In this document: in pieces, positions 46,664 through 57,471 of the stretch
Numbering within the stretch: position 1 is the stretch's first letter
Layout of the letters: each line of letters starts with the position of its first letter
Assembly (NCBI GenBank): GCA_021613535.1
Contig: CP075493.1
Location: forward strand, 15,190,001-15,254,000
Origin: Adineta vaga
Lineage: Eukaryota > Rotifera
Direction of reading: 5' to 3'
Length of the DNA stretch: 64,000 nucleotides
Made by a program: the position numbers and the translations under genes
Notes under the pieces: generated by a model
Told to the model about the DNA's origin: nothing
Database searches by the model: none
Seen by the model: the letters and a program-made list of their open reading frames with translations, nothing else

Positions 46664-47179
46664 ATGGCTAGTAACTATACTGACAATTCGATTGATCGAC
46701 TAACTGAACAAATCCAAATTCTGTCACGTCGTGTTGAACAACTTGAAAAAAGGACAATGAAACAAATCGTCAAGAAATTATTAGTACCATCGGAACTACA
46801 AAAAATTCAGCTGCATGAAAGTGAAAGGCAATTTCATGTTAATCTTTCGGAATATCTCCCAGAAAATGAAGATGTCAAAGCCGTTCTTCTGTCGGTAAAG
46901 GTTGTACATAGTAATCATCCTTTTGGACATGCATATTTGGGATTCACTGCTCATCAAGAACGGTGTTTATCTGATCAGAAAACTGAATTTTATGAACAAA
47001 CTTATAACTGTCATGGTACTGTACATCAACAAGAACTGATCGTTCCTTGGAACAATTGTGAAAATAATCCATCAATGAATTTGGTGATTGATATTACCCA
47101 TTCAAGAAATACTGGAAGTTATCGAAACGTTGGAAATGTAAATCACTTTGAAATTAAAGTAACTGGTTATATTATATGA
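46664..47179 (+). CDS. Unknown 171-aa protein with N-terminal coiled coil
   Basis: Intact single exon. ATG 46664 is preferred to the GTG-led extension, and a TATA box (CTATATAAAAA, about 46618-46628) lies some 40 nt upstream. Residues 1-40 form heptads (IDRLTEQIQILSRRVEQLEK). The rest alternates short beta-like strands (FHVNLSEYL, VKAVLLSVKVVHS, AYLGFTAHQ, MNLVIDITHS, HFEIKVTGYII), suggesting a beta-sandwich that might oligomerise through the coiled coil. There is no signal peptide or TM segment. No family recognised. Confidence 0.65.
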   Translation: MASNYTDNSIDRLTEQIQILSRRVEQLEKRTMKQIVKKLLVPSELQKIQLHESERQFHVNLSEYLPENEDVKAVLLSVKVVHSNHPFGHAYLGFTAHQERCLSDQKTEFYEQTYNCHGTVHQQELIVPWNNCENNPSMNLVIDITHSRNTGSYRNVGNVNHFEIKVTGYII

Positions 47180-47218
47180 AATTGTTTTTCGAACAAATCT
47201 TACTATTTGAGTTCTAAT

Positions 47219-47272
47219 CATCTTGAGGGTAAAAGGGAGTGAAGAGAACAACGACACCCTCACTCAAGATGC
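47219..47272. repeat. Hairpin-family member 40 nt after a stop codon
   Basis: CATCTTGAGGGT ... ACCCTCACTCAAGATG, loop of about 30 nt. Terminal CATCTTGAGGGT arms are perfect apart from a 3-nt insertion; the TGTGGG core is lost. Confidence 0.75.
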
Positions 47273-47368
47273 ATGAAAGATGAATGATAGTGTTCTCTTT
47301 TTTTTCTCGTCTGCTGCAAAATATTTAAGAACAATACTTGAAAGAATACATGATCGTTTTTTTTTTCG

Positions 47369-47424
47369 TTGAGGGTGGTTGTGGGTGAGAGTATATTCTC
47401 TTTACTCTCACCCACACCCACGAT
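47369..47424. repeat. Hairpin-family member
   Basis: GTTGAGGGTGGTTGTGGGTG, AGAGT, loop, then ACTCTCACCCACACCCACG. The GTGGGTGAGAGT/ACTCTCACCCAC stem is perfect. A short plus ORF (47420-47608) follows, but it lacks family features. Confidence 0.75.
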
Positions 47425-47983
47425 GTTGGGTTGGTATCGTGCATTGGCCTATACAAAATGTTCTAATACCGTGAAATTAGTAGGAAAAGTTTTTAATTCA
47501 TGTCTTAATAATATCTGTCATCAAACAATAGTTCTAAAACGGACAGTAGTCCAGAAATACTTTGTCGCTGTACATATGTATCATATGATGAAAACATGTT
47601 CCGACTAAAATTTCTCTATGGATAGGCCTCCCTAGAGTATTGTTTCATACTTGACATCAACGCTCCTTGCGTAAGAAATCCACACAATATCACGCTTCAA
47701 CTCGAGTGATCATTTCGCGCCTATCCCTTGTGAAAGAAACTTGACGATCTTGATTATTTTATTGAGAAGCATTAGAATTTATAATAAATGATCGAAATAA
47801 AAGCGCAGAGCAAATACAAGAAAAATTATGGCTAATGTGTGTGCCAAAAAAAGGAATAAAAGAACGTTTATCGTAGAATGCTTAAAAAAATTAAGATACA
47901 TGAATGAATGATCTCGGTGGATCACTTACTTTCATCAAATCAACGTTCTGGAGAAAAAACGATGTATCGTTAGCAGTTAAGTT
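47425..47983. other. Intergenic, no supported gene
   Basis: Spacer between two convergently transcribed genes. A 63-codon open stretch (MLGWYRALAYTKCSN...) has no convincing start context or family. Confidence 0.45.
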
Positions 47984-50900
47984 CTAACAATGAAACAAAA
48001 TCCCGACATAGTTTGCACCATTGATTGCATCATTGTTCGCCGTAACTATATCAGGTTTGTTGTCACCATTTATATCGACCACGGCAACTGAGTATGGATA
48101 ATTACCAACTGAGTAACTAATTTTAGAAAAAAAAGTACCATTGCCTTTATTGAGAAAAACACTAACAGTGGGTACACCAGTCTCTCCCGTAATTATATCA
48201 GGTTTGCTGTCATTGTTTACATCCATGACTGCGACTGAAGTTGGATAATTACCAGTTGTATAAGTAATTTGAGAAGAAAACGTACCGTTGCCTATATTAA
48301 AAAGAACACTAACAGTGCCAGACCCATAGTTAGCCGCAATTATATCAGGCTTATTGTCACCATTTATATCGACCACGGCAACTGAACGGGGTCCGGTACC
48401 AATTGAATATGTAAGTTGAGAAGCAAATGTGCCATTCCCAACATTCAGAAGAATACTAACAGTGTTTGCACGATTGTTTGCCGTAATTATGTCAGGCATA
48501 TTGTCATTATTTACATCGACAACTGCAACTGAGTATGAACCGTTGCCAGTTGAGTAATTAATTTGAGAAGAAAAGGTAGCGTTACCTTTATTCAGAAGAA
48601 TACTAACAGTGTTTTCACCATTATTTGCCGTAATTATATCAGGTTGATTGTCACCATTTATATCGATCACAGCAACCGATCGTGGATAAGAACCTGTTGA
48701 GTAACTATTTTGAATAGAAAATATACCATTGCCTGTGTTGAGCAAAACACTAATAGTGTTTACAGCATAGTTTGCCGTAATTATATCAGGCTTGTTATCA
48801 TTGTTTACATCGGCAACCGCAACTGAGTATGAACCGTTGCCAGTTGAGTAATTACTTCGAGAAGAAAAGGTAGCATTGCCTGCATTGAGAAGAATACTAA
48901 CAGTGTTTGCACCATCGTTTGCCGTAACTATATCAAGTTTGTTGTCACTGTTCACATCGATAATCAGTACTGATTGTGGACTGCTTCCTGTTGGGTACAT
49001 AATTTGAGAAGAAAAAGTACCGTTGTTTACATTCAAAAGAACATTAACAGTGGCTGTCCCATAGTTAGCCGTAATTATATCAGGTTGATTGTCACTGTTT
49101 AAATCAACTACGGCAACTGAGGATGGACTGGCGCTAGTTGAATACATAGTTTGAGAAGAAAATGTGCCATTACCTTTATTGAGAAGAATACTGACAGTGC
49201 TCACAGCATAGTTTACCGTAACTATATCAGGTTGATTGTCATTGTTAACATCTTTGACAGCAACTGAATATGGATATTTACCAGTTGAATAAGTAATTTG
49301 AGAAGCAAATGTGCCATTTCCGGTATTCAAAAGAACACTAACAGTACTTGGACCATAGTTGGCCGTAACTATATCAGGCTTATTGTCACCGGTTATATCG
49401 ACCACAGCAACTGAGCGGGGTCCGGTACCAGTTGAGTAAGTAATTGGAGAAGCAAATATACCATTCCCAGTATTAAGAAGAATACTAACAGTATTTGCAC
49501 CATAGTTGGCCGTAATTATATCAGGCTTGCTGTCGTTATTTACATCGACCACGGCAACTGAGTATGGAAGATTACCAGTTGAGTAATTACTTTGAGGAGA
49601 GAATGTACCATTACCGTTATTGAGAAGAATACTGACAGTGCTCACAGCATAGTTTACCGTAACTATATCAGGTTGATTGTCATTGTTAACATCTTTGACA
49701 GCAACTGAGTATGGATAATTACCAATTGAATAAGTAATTTGAGATGCAAATGTGCCGTTCCCGGTATTCAGAAGAATACTAACAGTATTTGCACCATTAT
49801 TCGCCGTAACTATATCAGGCTTATTGTCACCGTTTATATCGACCACAGCAACTGAGCGCGGACTGTGACCAGTTGAGTAAGTAACTTGAGAAGAAAACGT
49901 ACCGTTGCCTATATTTAGAAGAACACTAGTAGTGTTTCCTGTGTAGCTTGCCGTAACTATATCAGGTTTGTTGTCACTGTTCACATCTGCGACAATTATT
50001 GTGAGCGGAGACAAGCCAACTGTGTAACTGGGTCGATTGTAGTACATGTTATTGCATGCTGTCAGAAAAAAATGAAACGGGTTACTTAGAAGTACTACAA
50101 AAATGAGTGCACATCTTCGGAGTCTTCTGTAGTCGAAATTTTTCTAGAATATTTTGTTCTGAACCGAAGAAGGAGATTAGCTAGGATGGATTAGAACAGG
50201 ATATTAAATCAAAGAATGTCGCATATGTTTGGCTATTTGAGTTCTGTGTGTGTGTCAATATGATTAGGCTCCGCATTAGGTGAAAATCGATAATGATCTA
50301 CAAGAGTCTAGTAGTTTTGGGCTGCAGTTTATGCTCAGTAAACTCATTGCTCTTGTGTAATCATTTCTATGGTGTGAATATATTGTGTAAAACAATCCGC
50401 TTGACTTCTATTACAGTTGAAATAGCAAAAATATGGCGTCATATTCTTAGTTTACATTCAAAGTAGCTAGCATTGGCACAAGTAATATTAGGCGAAGGAT
50501 ATACTGAAAAGAAATTGGATGTTTTACCAAACTTCTTAAAGTTCAGCAAGTTCTAAAAGCTTCGGCCTCGTGAGATACTTTTTCGAAAACTACCAACATG
50601 GGAGGAGTCTTTTTCTTCGAGATTTTCATAGATTTCTGCAAAAATTGAATAAACTATCGAATTTATTACAAAGATCGCAAGTGTCTTACGTACCATCAGG
50701 TATTGGAGTTGTCGAGGTTGTTGTCGTAGTTGTTGTTGAGATCGGTGTTGAGGTTGTTGTTGATGTAGTGGTGGGTTCTATGTTTTGTGAAAAAAATAAA
50801 CACAGAAATGAAAGAATAGAATCGACAAGCTTTGATTAGAATATTTTTCTATCTACCAAGAATACATCTAGCTCTTAAGGATTTATGATAATTTGTAAGC

Positions 50901-51914
50901 TGTTCATTCAACTATTCCTATTCTTCATCTGCTATAATATTTTTTATTATATTTGTAATATTGTATCTCAAAGAAAGGAAGTCATATACAGTACATCACG
51001 TTCGCTATCATACATTTTCATATTATCGAGAGAAAGTCGTATGACAATTGTTTACCTAAAGAGTGAACATATCCTTTACTAGCACACATACTCGGTATAG
51101 TCGAAGCTCTGTTTCTTTTAACTATATATGTACAACCTGCTCACATACTTATATGCACTAGAGCCCGTCGGGTACGCCCGGATCCAAAATTCCTGGACTC
51201 GACGGATCCTAGGCACAGGCCTTTATTTTGTAGCCTGATACAGACCAGTCAGACTGCCTAAAACACACGAACTGCCTTTATGTCTCGTTCTTCGAACAAA
51301 TATAAATGTCGAATAATAAGTTGGAGAATTCTTGTCATAAAAGATGAAAAATTATATTGTATCATTGTGGCTGAGCATTAGGACAGTTGTTGATAGGTCG
51401 TGATTGTACTCTAAGTTATCCGTTTTGGTAAATTACTGCTCATAATTTCTAGTTAGCTATTATAATATTTCTATGTAAAAGAAAGCACACAGGCTGCAAC
51501 AGGTGGACCAGTCTAGAGAGGTTCACAGCTTGTAATGTATGCAAAATCACATATTTCTGAAATGCTGTGTTCATCCTTACCGGCCGGTGTTCGTGTTCCA
51601 GATATAACCATCATAGTAATAGTTCCAATAGTTGATTCCAAACTATTGTTTTGATTCGGCATGTTATCAAACAATTGGCAACTAGAATTTGATTGATGAA
51701 AACTAGCAGCCTTACATTGAATGTGTCCTAAACAGCTAGTTTGACACTGAAAAATATTTGATGTAGTAGCAGTAGCATATGGTAAACAAGTTGTTGTAGC
51801 ACATTGAAATTGCCATCCATTCATAATGGACATCGCAAATGACTTTGTATTTTGTGCGACTGATTGTGCAAGAATAGGAACCAAAATTAAGAGTGATAGT
51901 CTTATCCAAGCCAT
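47984..51914 (-). CDS. Secreted PAN-like / Thr-rich / FG-GAP (VCBS) repeat protein
   Basis: Three minus-strand exons: 51914-51581, 50777-50694 and 50058-47984; phases match exactly and give 830 residues. Exon 1 has a signal peptide (MAWIRLSLLILVPILAQSVA) and a cysteine-rich PAN/apple-like region (WQFQCATTTC...CQTSCLGHIQCKAASFHQSN). Exon 2 is a Thr-rich stalk (EPTTTSTTTSTPISTTTTTT). Exon 3 holds about 15 repeats of 45 residues (SVAVVDVNNDNKPDIVTANYGANTVSILLN... type), each with a D-x-N-x-D-x-x-PD calcium loop, as in integrin-like beta-propellers; this would make two propellers. Donors GTAAGG and GTACGTAAG and acceptors CAAAACATAG and TTCTGACAG fit. The introns (803 and 635 nt) are much longer than elsewhere in the window. 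It is intact and probably extracellular or surface-bound. Confidence 0.85.
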
Positions 51915-53271
51915 AACTTGTCAAACTTCAAAATGAAACTAAAAGAATCTACTGTTGATAAATGCCTATTTATTTCATTCCTCTTTCTCTCTTTTATTTT
52001 ATGTTGAGTCTTTTTTTTCCTCACTTGACTAATCTTCTGAGAAGATCACACTGGAGCTTTCCTTTTCTCTCTCAATTACTAAATAGAGCATGATGTTAAA
52101 ACTGGTTTTTATGTTTCTAGAGTATTCTGACGTAGCACAACCATGAGAAAGATTGCTTTTGCTTCATTATTCCGTAGATGGTAAACGAAGTTACACATCT
52201 TTTTTATGCTTATTGAATCAACCAAAAAGTATTGAAGCAATAAAAAAACAATATTCTTATGAACGTTGGCAACGCTTCTTATTGAAACAAAAAAAACTTT
52301 TTGGGTATGGGTGTCAGATACAATTATCACTCTCACTAACACCTATCCATCTCTCTTTAAGTTAAGAACTAAAGTCGAAGACATTGTGTTGCCAAGTGCT
52401 TCTCCATCATTAAATGTCAATATAATATCGTTATCAAAATCTGCCTTGATTTGAAAAGATTCTCTTTTCTTGCTTATTCGTATGCAGTATATGTTAGTTT
52501 TTATAATTTCAGGAGAAAAACATTCGTCCACATTTTTCGATTTTTTAAACATTACTGTTTATAGTCGAAATTATATTCGAATAGTTTAGCAAAACACTTA
52601 CTTGTAAGTTTCTATTGAAATTAATCTTACATTTAAATAAAACGAAACAACAGAAATACGTCACGTGTATAGTCATTGTTACATAATTCTTTCTATTCTG
52701 TTGTTGTAAAAACAAAAGTGAAATATTCTGAAAAACTTTTCCCAGTAGAAAAGTTACCTGTTTTCATGAAAACAACACATATTCTTCTGTTTCTATTATC
52801 ACAAACTTTAGTTTTAAAACTTTTGTTCTTTATCATTGCTCATCTTGATTTCATTACCATGTGTTCTATATGTTGTATGTATGAAGTAAACAAATAGTTT
52901 TATTTTCTACGGCCACCGTCGATCAACTTGTTCACTTACAGCAATGAGTGTGACACGTACGCACCCCCTTCAAAAGCTGATGAGTATGTATATGTTCTGT
53001 TCTTTCATCGAATAACACGCATGAAATACAAGCGGAATGGCCTATTTGCATAAATAAAGTACATTACAGGGGAGCAAGTTAGAGGGGAGCATGCTACAGG
53101 GGAACACTTTAACGAAGGGAGTTTCTAACGGAGTACTGTATTTGTATGAAGAAAATGACTAATAAAAAGAAAATGAAAATTAGTAATACACACACTCACA
53201 CGCATATATATATATATATTTGTATTCCTTGCATATGAATTTCACTAATTAGTTTTTTCGGCAAAAACAAT
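51915..53271. other. Intergenic with possible gene remnants
   Basis: A plus-strand stretch near 52176-52370 reads KRSYTSFLCLLNQPKSIEAI and YSYERWQRFLLKQKKLFGYG. A minus ORF (52343-52552) reads MFKKSKNVDECFSPEIIKTN. Neither has a family assignment. A weak hairpin copy (GGGTATGGGTGTCAG ... ACTAACACCTATCC, about 52304-52350), short GGGGAGCA-type direct repeats (53068-53104) and an (AT)n run (53203-53219) lie here; the AT run is about 55-70 nt before the next ATG. Confidence 0.4.
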
Positions 53272-54243
53272 ATGAACACCGACATACCAATAAGTTCTGT
53301 TCGTGACCAGCTCGTTCACTTCGATCGTGTCATTTCCCAGCTAAACTTACTTCATCCTACTTCAGCTGTTGATCGTATCATCAAGGAACTTAGCACATTC
53401 TGTTGTTCTACTCAAATATCATCCGCTACGTTCGAACGATTACTCGAAACGGATCCTATTTTGAAAGCGTCGTGTGAACACTTGAATAGCTTGCTCTCTC
53501 GTTATGAATATTATTTGGAAACATATTGGGCAAAGAGATATGCGTCGAGTAAACATTCAATCCGTCTCGAAAACTTTCCTGACATTGACGATTATCGCCA
53601 ATCAGTTCAGCTCGAAATGAATATTTTACGGGACGTTGGTATTCAATTTTCTCAAAGCTCAGTGCCAAATGATGATGATAATTCAATGGTCACCAAAATG
53701 GTCTTTATTGGTTCGGGCCCGCTGCCTATCTCGGCTATACTTATTTTAAGCGAATATGCACCATTCACCGACATTTATAATATTGATAGGTCTCATGAAG
53801 CCAATCAACTGGCATCAATGGTATGTAAACGACTCTTACCTGTACATCTTTCTGCGCGAATGCATTTCATCACAAATGATATTAGTCAGCGACCTATCCC
53901 GTTTAAATTAAACTCAATTTTAAGAGAGTGTCAACTCATCTTTATTGCCGCACTTGTCGGTGAGAGTGAAAGTTCAAAATTGGATATACTTCGAAACATT
54001 ATCACTAATTCGTTTGAAGGCACAGAAATAGGGACAGTACAACAGCAACATATATTAATCAGAACAACGGACGGTCTACGACAAGTGTTGTATCCGAAAA
54101 TAAGTGTCGAAACAATAGGAATGCTGCAGTCGAACACTAGTGATGATCCTAATAAAAATGGGGAAAACCTTCTTCAAATAGAATCAATCGTTCATCCACA
54201 AAACGACACTCGCATGACGATCATTATTGCTAGAAAGTCATGA
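53272..54243 (+). CDS. NAS: Nicotianamine synthase-like enzyme
   Basis: Intact and intronless, 323 residues. The N-terminal helical domain (LVHFDRVISQLNLLHPTSAV...FERLLETDPILK) is followed by a Rossmann-type methyltransferase-like domain with KMVFIGSGPLPISAILILSE, YNIDRSHEANQLA, MHFITNDISQRP, LIFIAALVGESESSK and ILIRTTDGLRQVLYP. This order is characteristic of the nicotianamine synthase family, which condenses three aminobutyrate units from S-adenosylmethionine into the metal chelator nicotianamine. The family is typical of plants and some fungi, archaea and bacteria and is unusual in animals, so acquisition by transfer is inferred. There is no signal peptide; it should be cytosolic. (AT)n sequence lies upstream and a family hairpin follows at 54401. 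Confidence 0.88.
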   Translation: MNTDIPISSVRDQLVHFDRVISQLNLLHPTSAVDRIIKELSTFCCSTQISSATFERLLETDPILKASCEHLNSLLSRYEYYLETYWAKRYASSKHSIRLENFPDIDDYRQSVQLEMNILRDVGIQFSQSSVPNDDDNSMVTKMVFIGSGPLPISAILILSEYAPFTDIYNIDRSHEANQLASMVCKRLLPVHLSARMHFITNDISQRPIPFKLNSILRECQLIFIAALVGESESSKLDILRNIITNSFEGTEIGTVQQQHILIRTTDGLRQVLYPKISVETIGMLQSNTSDDPNKNGENLLQIESIVHPQNDTRMTIIIARKS

Positions 54244-54400
54244 AATTTAACTTGCTATCTATAGCGTGCTTTTGCTCTATTCTTATTTCTAATAAAGAAA
54301 TGATCACTCATACTACAGTACTAAAAGTATCATTTTCATTTGCTATAAGCACATGTATTTGCTGAGTTCTTTCACAAATAAAAATCAAATTCATACGACA

Positions 54401-54450
54401 ATCTTAAGGGTGTAGGTGTTAGATAGATGTCGTACCCACACCCTCAAGAT
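54401..54450. repeat. Hairpin-family member 3' of the nicotianamine synthase gene
   Basis: ATCTTAAGGGTGTAGGTG, loop TTAGATAGATGTCG, TACCCACACCCTCAAGAT. The loop matches that of 34526-34586 with only a few differences. Confidence 0.82.
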
Positions 54451-54623
54451 TATCAACAACAACTTAGTAATCATACCGAAGGGTAGGTGAGAATGAGCAA
54501 TAGAAGAAAGACCTTGATATTTAGAAACGGTAACTTGATTCTTTTCTTTCCTTATCTTACGATTTTTATCTTATTGTTTATATAATGTTTTGCATAAGAA
54601 AATTGTATTTTTATTTTCAATTT

Positions 54624-55341
54624 ATGGCTTTCAATAATACTTGTCGTCAAGGACAACTTTTTTGTGATTATTCAGATGCTGATATTAGTTTATTCTTTGC
54701 CTCTTATGACGATATAAAAGACTTATGTCAAGTTATTAATTGGGCATACAGAGGTAAACCTTCATTATCATCTGGAGAATGTTATTCTGGTTGGATTAGT
54801 GAACAACATTTATTATCAGGAGATCGTATTACATCTGAAGAGCTTCGAAAATTAATTGATGACGAATTGAATAATGTGATTCTTGTTGCGAAACTCAAAA
54901 CATATTCAGAACTAAAGATCGTTGGTTGTTACAAAATAAATAAATATGTTCAAAACTCGCAGATTAATGAAGAAGGAGAAAACAATGTATGTGTTGAATT
55001 CGGTTTACATGCTGTTGATCCAGATTATCAAAGTCAAGGCATAGGAAAGTTATTATACAATGCAGCTGTAGTGAGTAGTTTTTATTGTTATCGTACAGTT
55101 GTATCAATATAAAATTTTGCTTCTATTATTTTAGTGTATTGCAAAAGAATATTTCAATGCACAACATGTCTATTTATATGTAATATCAAGTAAACAAAAT
55201 CAAATTGAATGGCATCTTCGACAAGGTTTTATTGATACAAAACGAACTGTACCTTTTCCATTTCATGAGGAAAATCGATTCAAAGCAAAAGTAAATCCAG
55301 ATGAAATTAAATTTTCTGTATTAACAAAATGTATATCTTGA
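54624..55341 (+). CDS. GNAT-family N-acetyltransferase
   Basis: Exons 54624-55070 and 55135-55341 (intron 64 nt, GTGAGT donor), 217 residues. Start ATG 54624 (TTTATGG) is preferred over 54585, whose extension is hydrophobic but not typical of this family. The fold shows the beta4-alpha3 segment CVEFGLHAVDPDYQSQGIGKLLYNAA, whose Q-x-x-G-I-G is the acetyl-CoA-binding motif A, and a C-terminal strand (HVYLYVISSKQNQIEWHLRQGFID). The acceptor substrate is unknown (amine or protein N-terminus). It is intact and cytosolic. Confidence 0.85.
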
Positions 55342-55632
55342 ACAACATTATGAATAAAGATAAATAGATGAGGGTGTATGGATGTATTTGTTTATTATCA
55401 TGCATACCTATGCTTCCTTAAGAAAATGCCAGAGTAGTTTGTCTGGACAAATTGGATCCTTCTTGAGTAGAGAAATATAAAATTTCAACAGAGATGAGGG
55501 TGACGGTACAGGGAAAAATTCTTTCGATGAAACAAAATCTAGAAATGCAGAAACAATATAATAAACATCTATGGGAATATAAATATTTGCATAATAAAAA
55601 GACTTATATCCAAATGAGCAATGACGAAATTT

Positions 55633-55712
55633 AGCAATAATAATACTGAATGAGGAACAATAATACTGAATGAACAATCATAATACTAAACGAGCAATAG
55701 TAATATTGAATG
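55633..55712. repeat. 20-bp tandem repeat, four copies
   Basis: Units AGCAATAATAATACTGAATG, then AGGAACAATAATACTGAATG, AACAATCATAATACTAAACG and AGCAATAGTAATATTGAATG in exact 20-nt register. A fifth partial unit precedes at about 55616. Confidence 0.88.
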
Positions 55713-55746
55713 AGGGGGTGATTGTCGGTGGGTGTAGTTGAGGGTA

Positions 55747-56604
55747 TGAGTGCTGGAATTATTCTTTCAAATACATCACTACCATCTGTAGCTTCAATCT
55801 CTGCCAATTATGGACAATCTCGACAATCGACGTTTGTGATGAATAATATTTATTCGAATGAATCCATTATTTATCATACTTATGCTCGAATGTCAACTGT
55901 AAAACTGTCATTATTTGCACCCAAATTGGAATTATCTGATAATTTTCGTTATGTTATTGAAAATCTTTCCGTCACTGGTACATATACTCTTGTCGTAGAA
56001 AAATATATTCAAGATTACATATTCAATTACTTTGGTTTTACCTATATCACTGAATTATTGTTGGGTAAGCCGAATTTTTTCACATGATATATTTAATTAG
56101 ATGAAAAACTTGAATTTTCAAGTGGAATTGCACAAATGTTGACAGTTATAGAAAAATCATCAATAACACCAATGGAAGGAGAAGGTTTTAGTGCTTCACA
56201 AATGATTGCCTTATCCTTTAGTAAATTATTTAATTTTAACTATAATGAAAATGAAAGCAAAAATTCAAGAAACCTTCAATCATTTCAACGCTATTTTAAA
56301 TCATCAATGGCGACTACCATTGATGCATTTTATCTCACGATAATCGTCAGTGGGGTTCGGACAAATTGACATGTTTTCAGGTGGTGCATTGTATCAAAAT
56401 AAGCAAAATCTGAACGATTGGTTTGCTAGAATTGAGAATAATTCAGTTGTAATTAAATATACTACTCAGTCTATCTTTGATTTAATTACATCTGAGCGTT
56501 TTCCAAATGATACAAATATTGACACGAAAGCACAATATATTATGCAGGCGTTCGAACAGTATATTAACAAAACATCTACTGTTTATTGTGAAAATAAATG
56601 TTAG
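55747..56604 (+). pseudogene. MACPF/perforin-like gene, truncated and disrupted
   Basis: Plus-strand reading from the in-frame ATG 55747 gives a stretch of MACPF type: YVIENLSVTGTY...EKYIQDYIFNYFGFTYITEL, close to the family's Y-x-x-F-x-x-x-YGTHY signature but with FGFTY in its place. A 36-nt intron (56065-56100, GTAAGC...ATTAG) joins in frame to DEKLEFSSGIAQML. Near 56340-56355 the frame breaks before LYQNKQNLNDWFARIENNSV and PND...DTKAQYIMQAFEQYI, the post-core region that usually follows. The N-terminal third of a MACPF domain and any signal peptide are missing; a 20-bp tandem repeat lies immediately upstream. MACPF proteins form membrane pores in immunity or attack; this copy looks non-functional. 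Confidence 0.6.
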
Positions 56605-57471
56605 ATTACAACTGCTCTACCACCAACAGTCTAAATTACAGACTCTACTATCATTGTACATTTATGTAGAGTGTGTTCTATTTTATTTCAACTTGCAGAA
56701 TAAATTATAATCGTAAAATGTTGATAAAAGTATGATTATCAAAGAAAAAAGTAGTCGTCGTCTTCTCCCTACACACCCTCAAGGTGTTCTAAAGTAACGT
56801 AGCAACGTTTCATTCAAAAATATTGTTAGCAAAAAAGACAGAGTGAGCATTTTCCTTTAGAATGACACGTTTCCCTCCAAAGTATTTCTCGCACTGTCTC
56901 AGAAAAGTGACTGAAAGCGAAAATCAATATCTGATTTGTCTGATCATATTTTTGGCATACTATAGTGACATCATTAATTCATTCCAGCGATCGTTCCTTT
57001 TCTAGCTTTCATAAAACTTCTCTTGTGGATGAATGATTGAATTCAACTATATAATTTGGATTTTGTATTTCGTGAAAGAGTCGTTTGTTCTGGATTCCAT
57101 ATTCTTGAGACAATTAAACTAGTAATTGTACTACAAATGTAATTGTGTATCTTACAGTATTCTCAATCTCACTCATGCACACTCTTAAGATATAGCGAAT
57201 ATATTATAGTTGCAAAGAAACTTGTTTTTTTAATCGAATATGATAAAATAAACCGTACTTAGAATACATCTGTCATCAATTCTAAAAGTGCGAAAGGTCA
57301 TTTGTTCTGAACTTTATCAGTCTTCGTTCTCAAACGTACTTTTTATGTCGACATATATAGAACGAGAAAAAAAACTGCGCTTGAATCATGTGTATAAAAG
57401 AAAAAGATGTTTTCATTTCTATCACATTCATTTTTTTATCACAATCGGTGAAACAAAAAATAATCAAGAAA
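56605..57471. other. Intergenic with one half-hairpin
   Basis: No gene supported. A right arm only (CTACACACCCTCAAGG, about 56769-56783) occurs 165 nt after the MACPF stop. Confidence 0.5.

Noticed and set aside
47984-50058. Satellite DNA or CRISPR-like array from the about 135-nt periodicity
   Set aside because: The period equals 45 codons, the frame is open throughout and encodes calcium-loop FG-GAP repeats, so it is a protein repeat. No CRISPR array was found anywhere.
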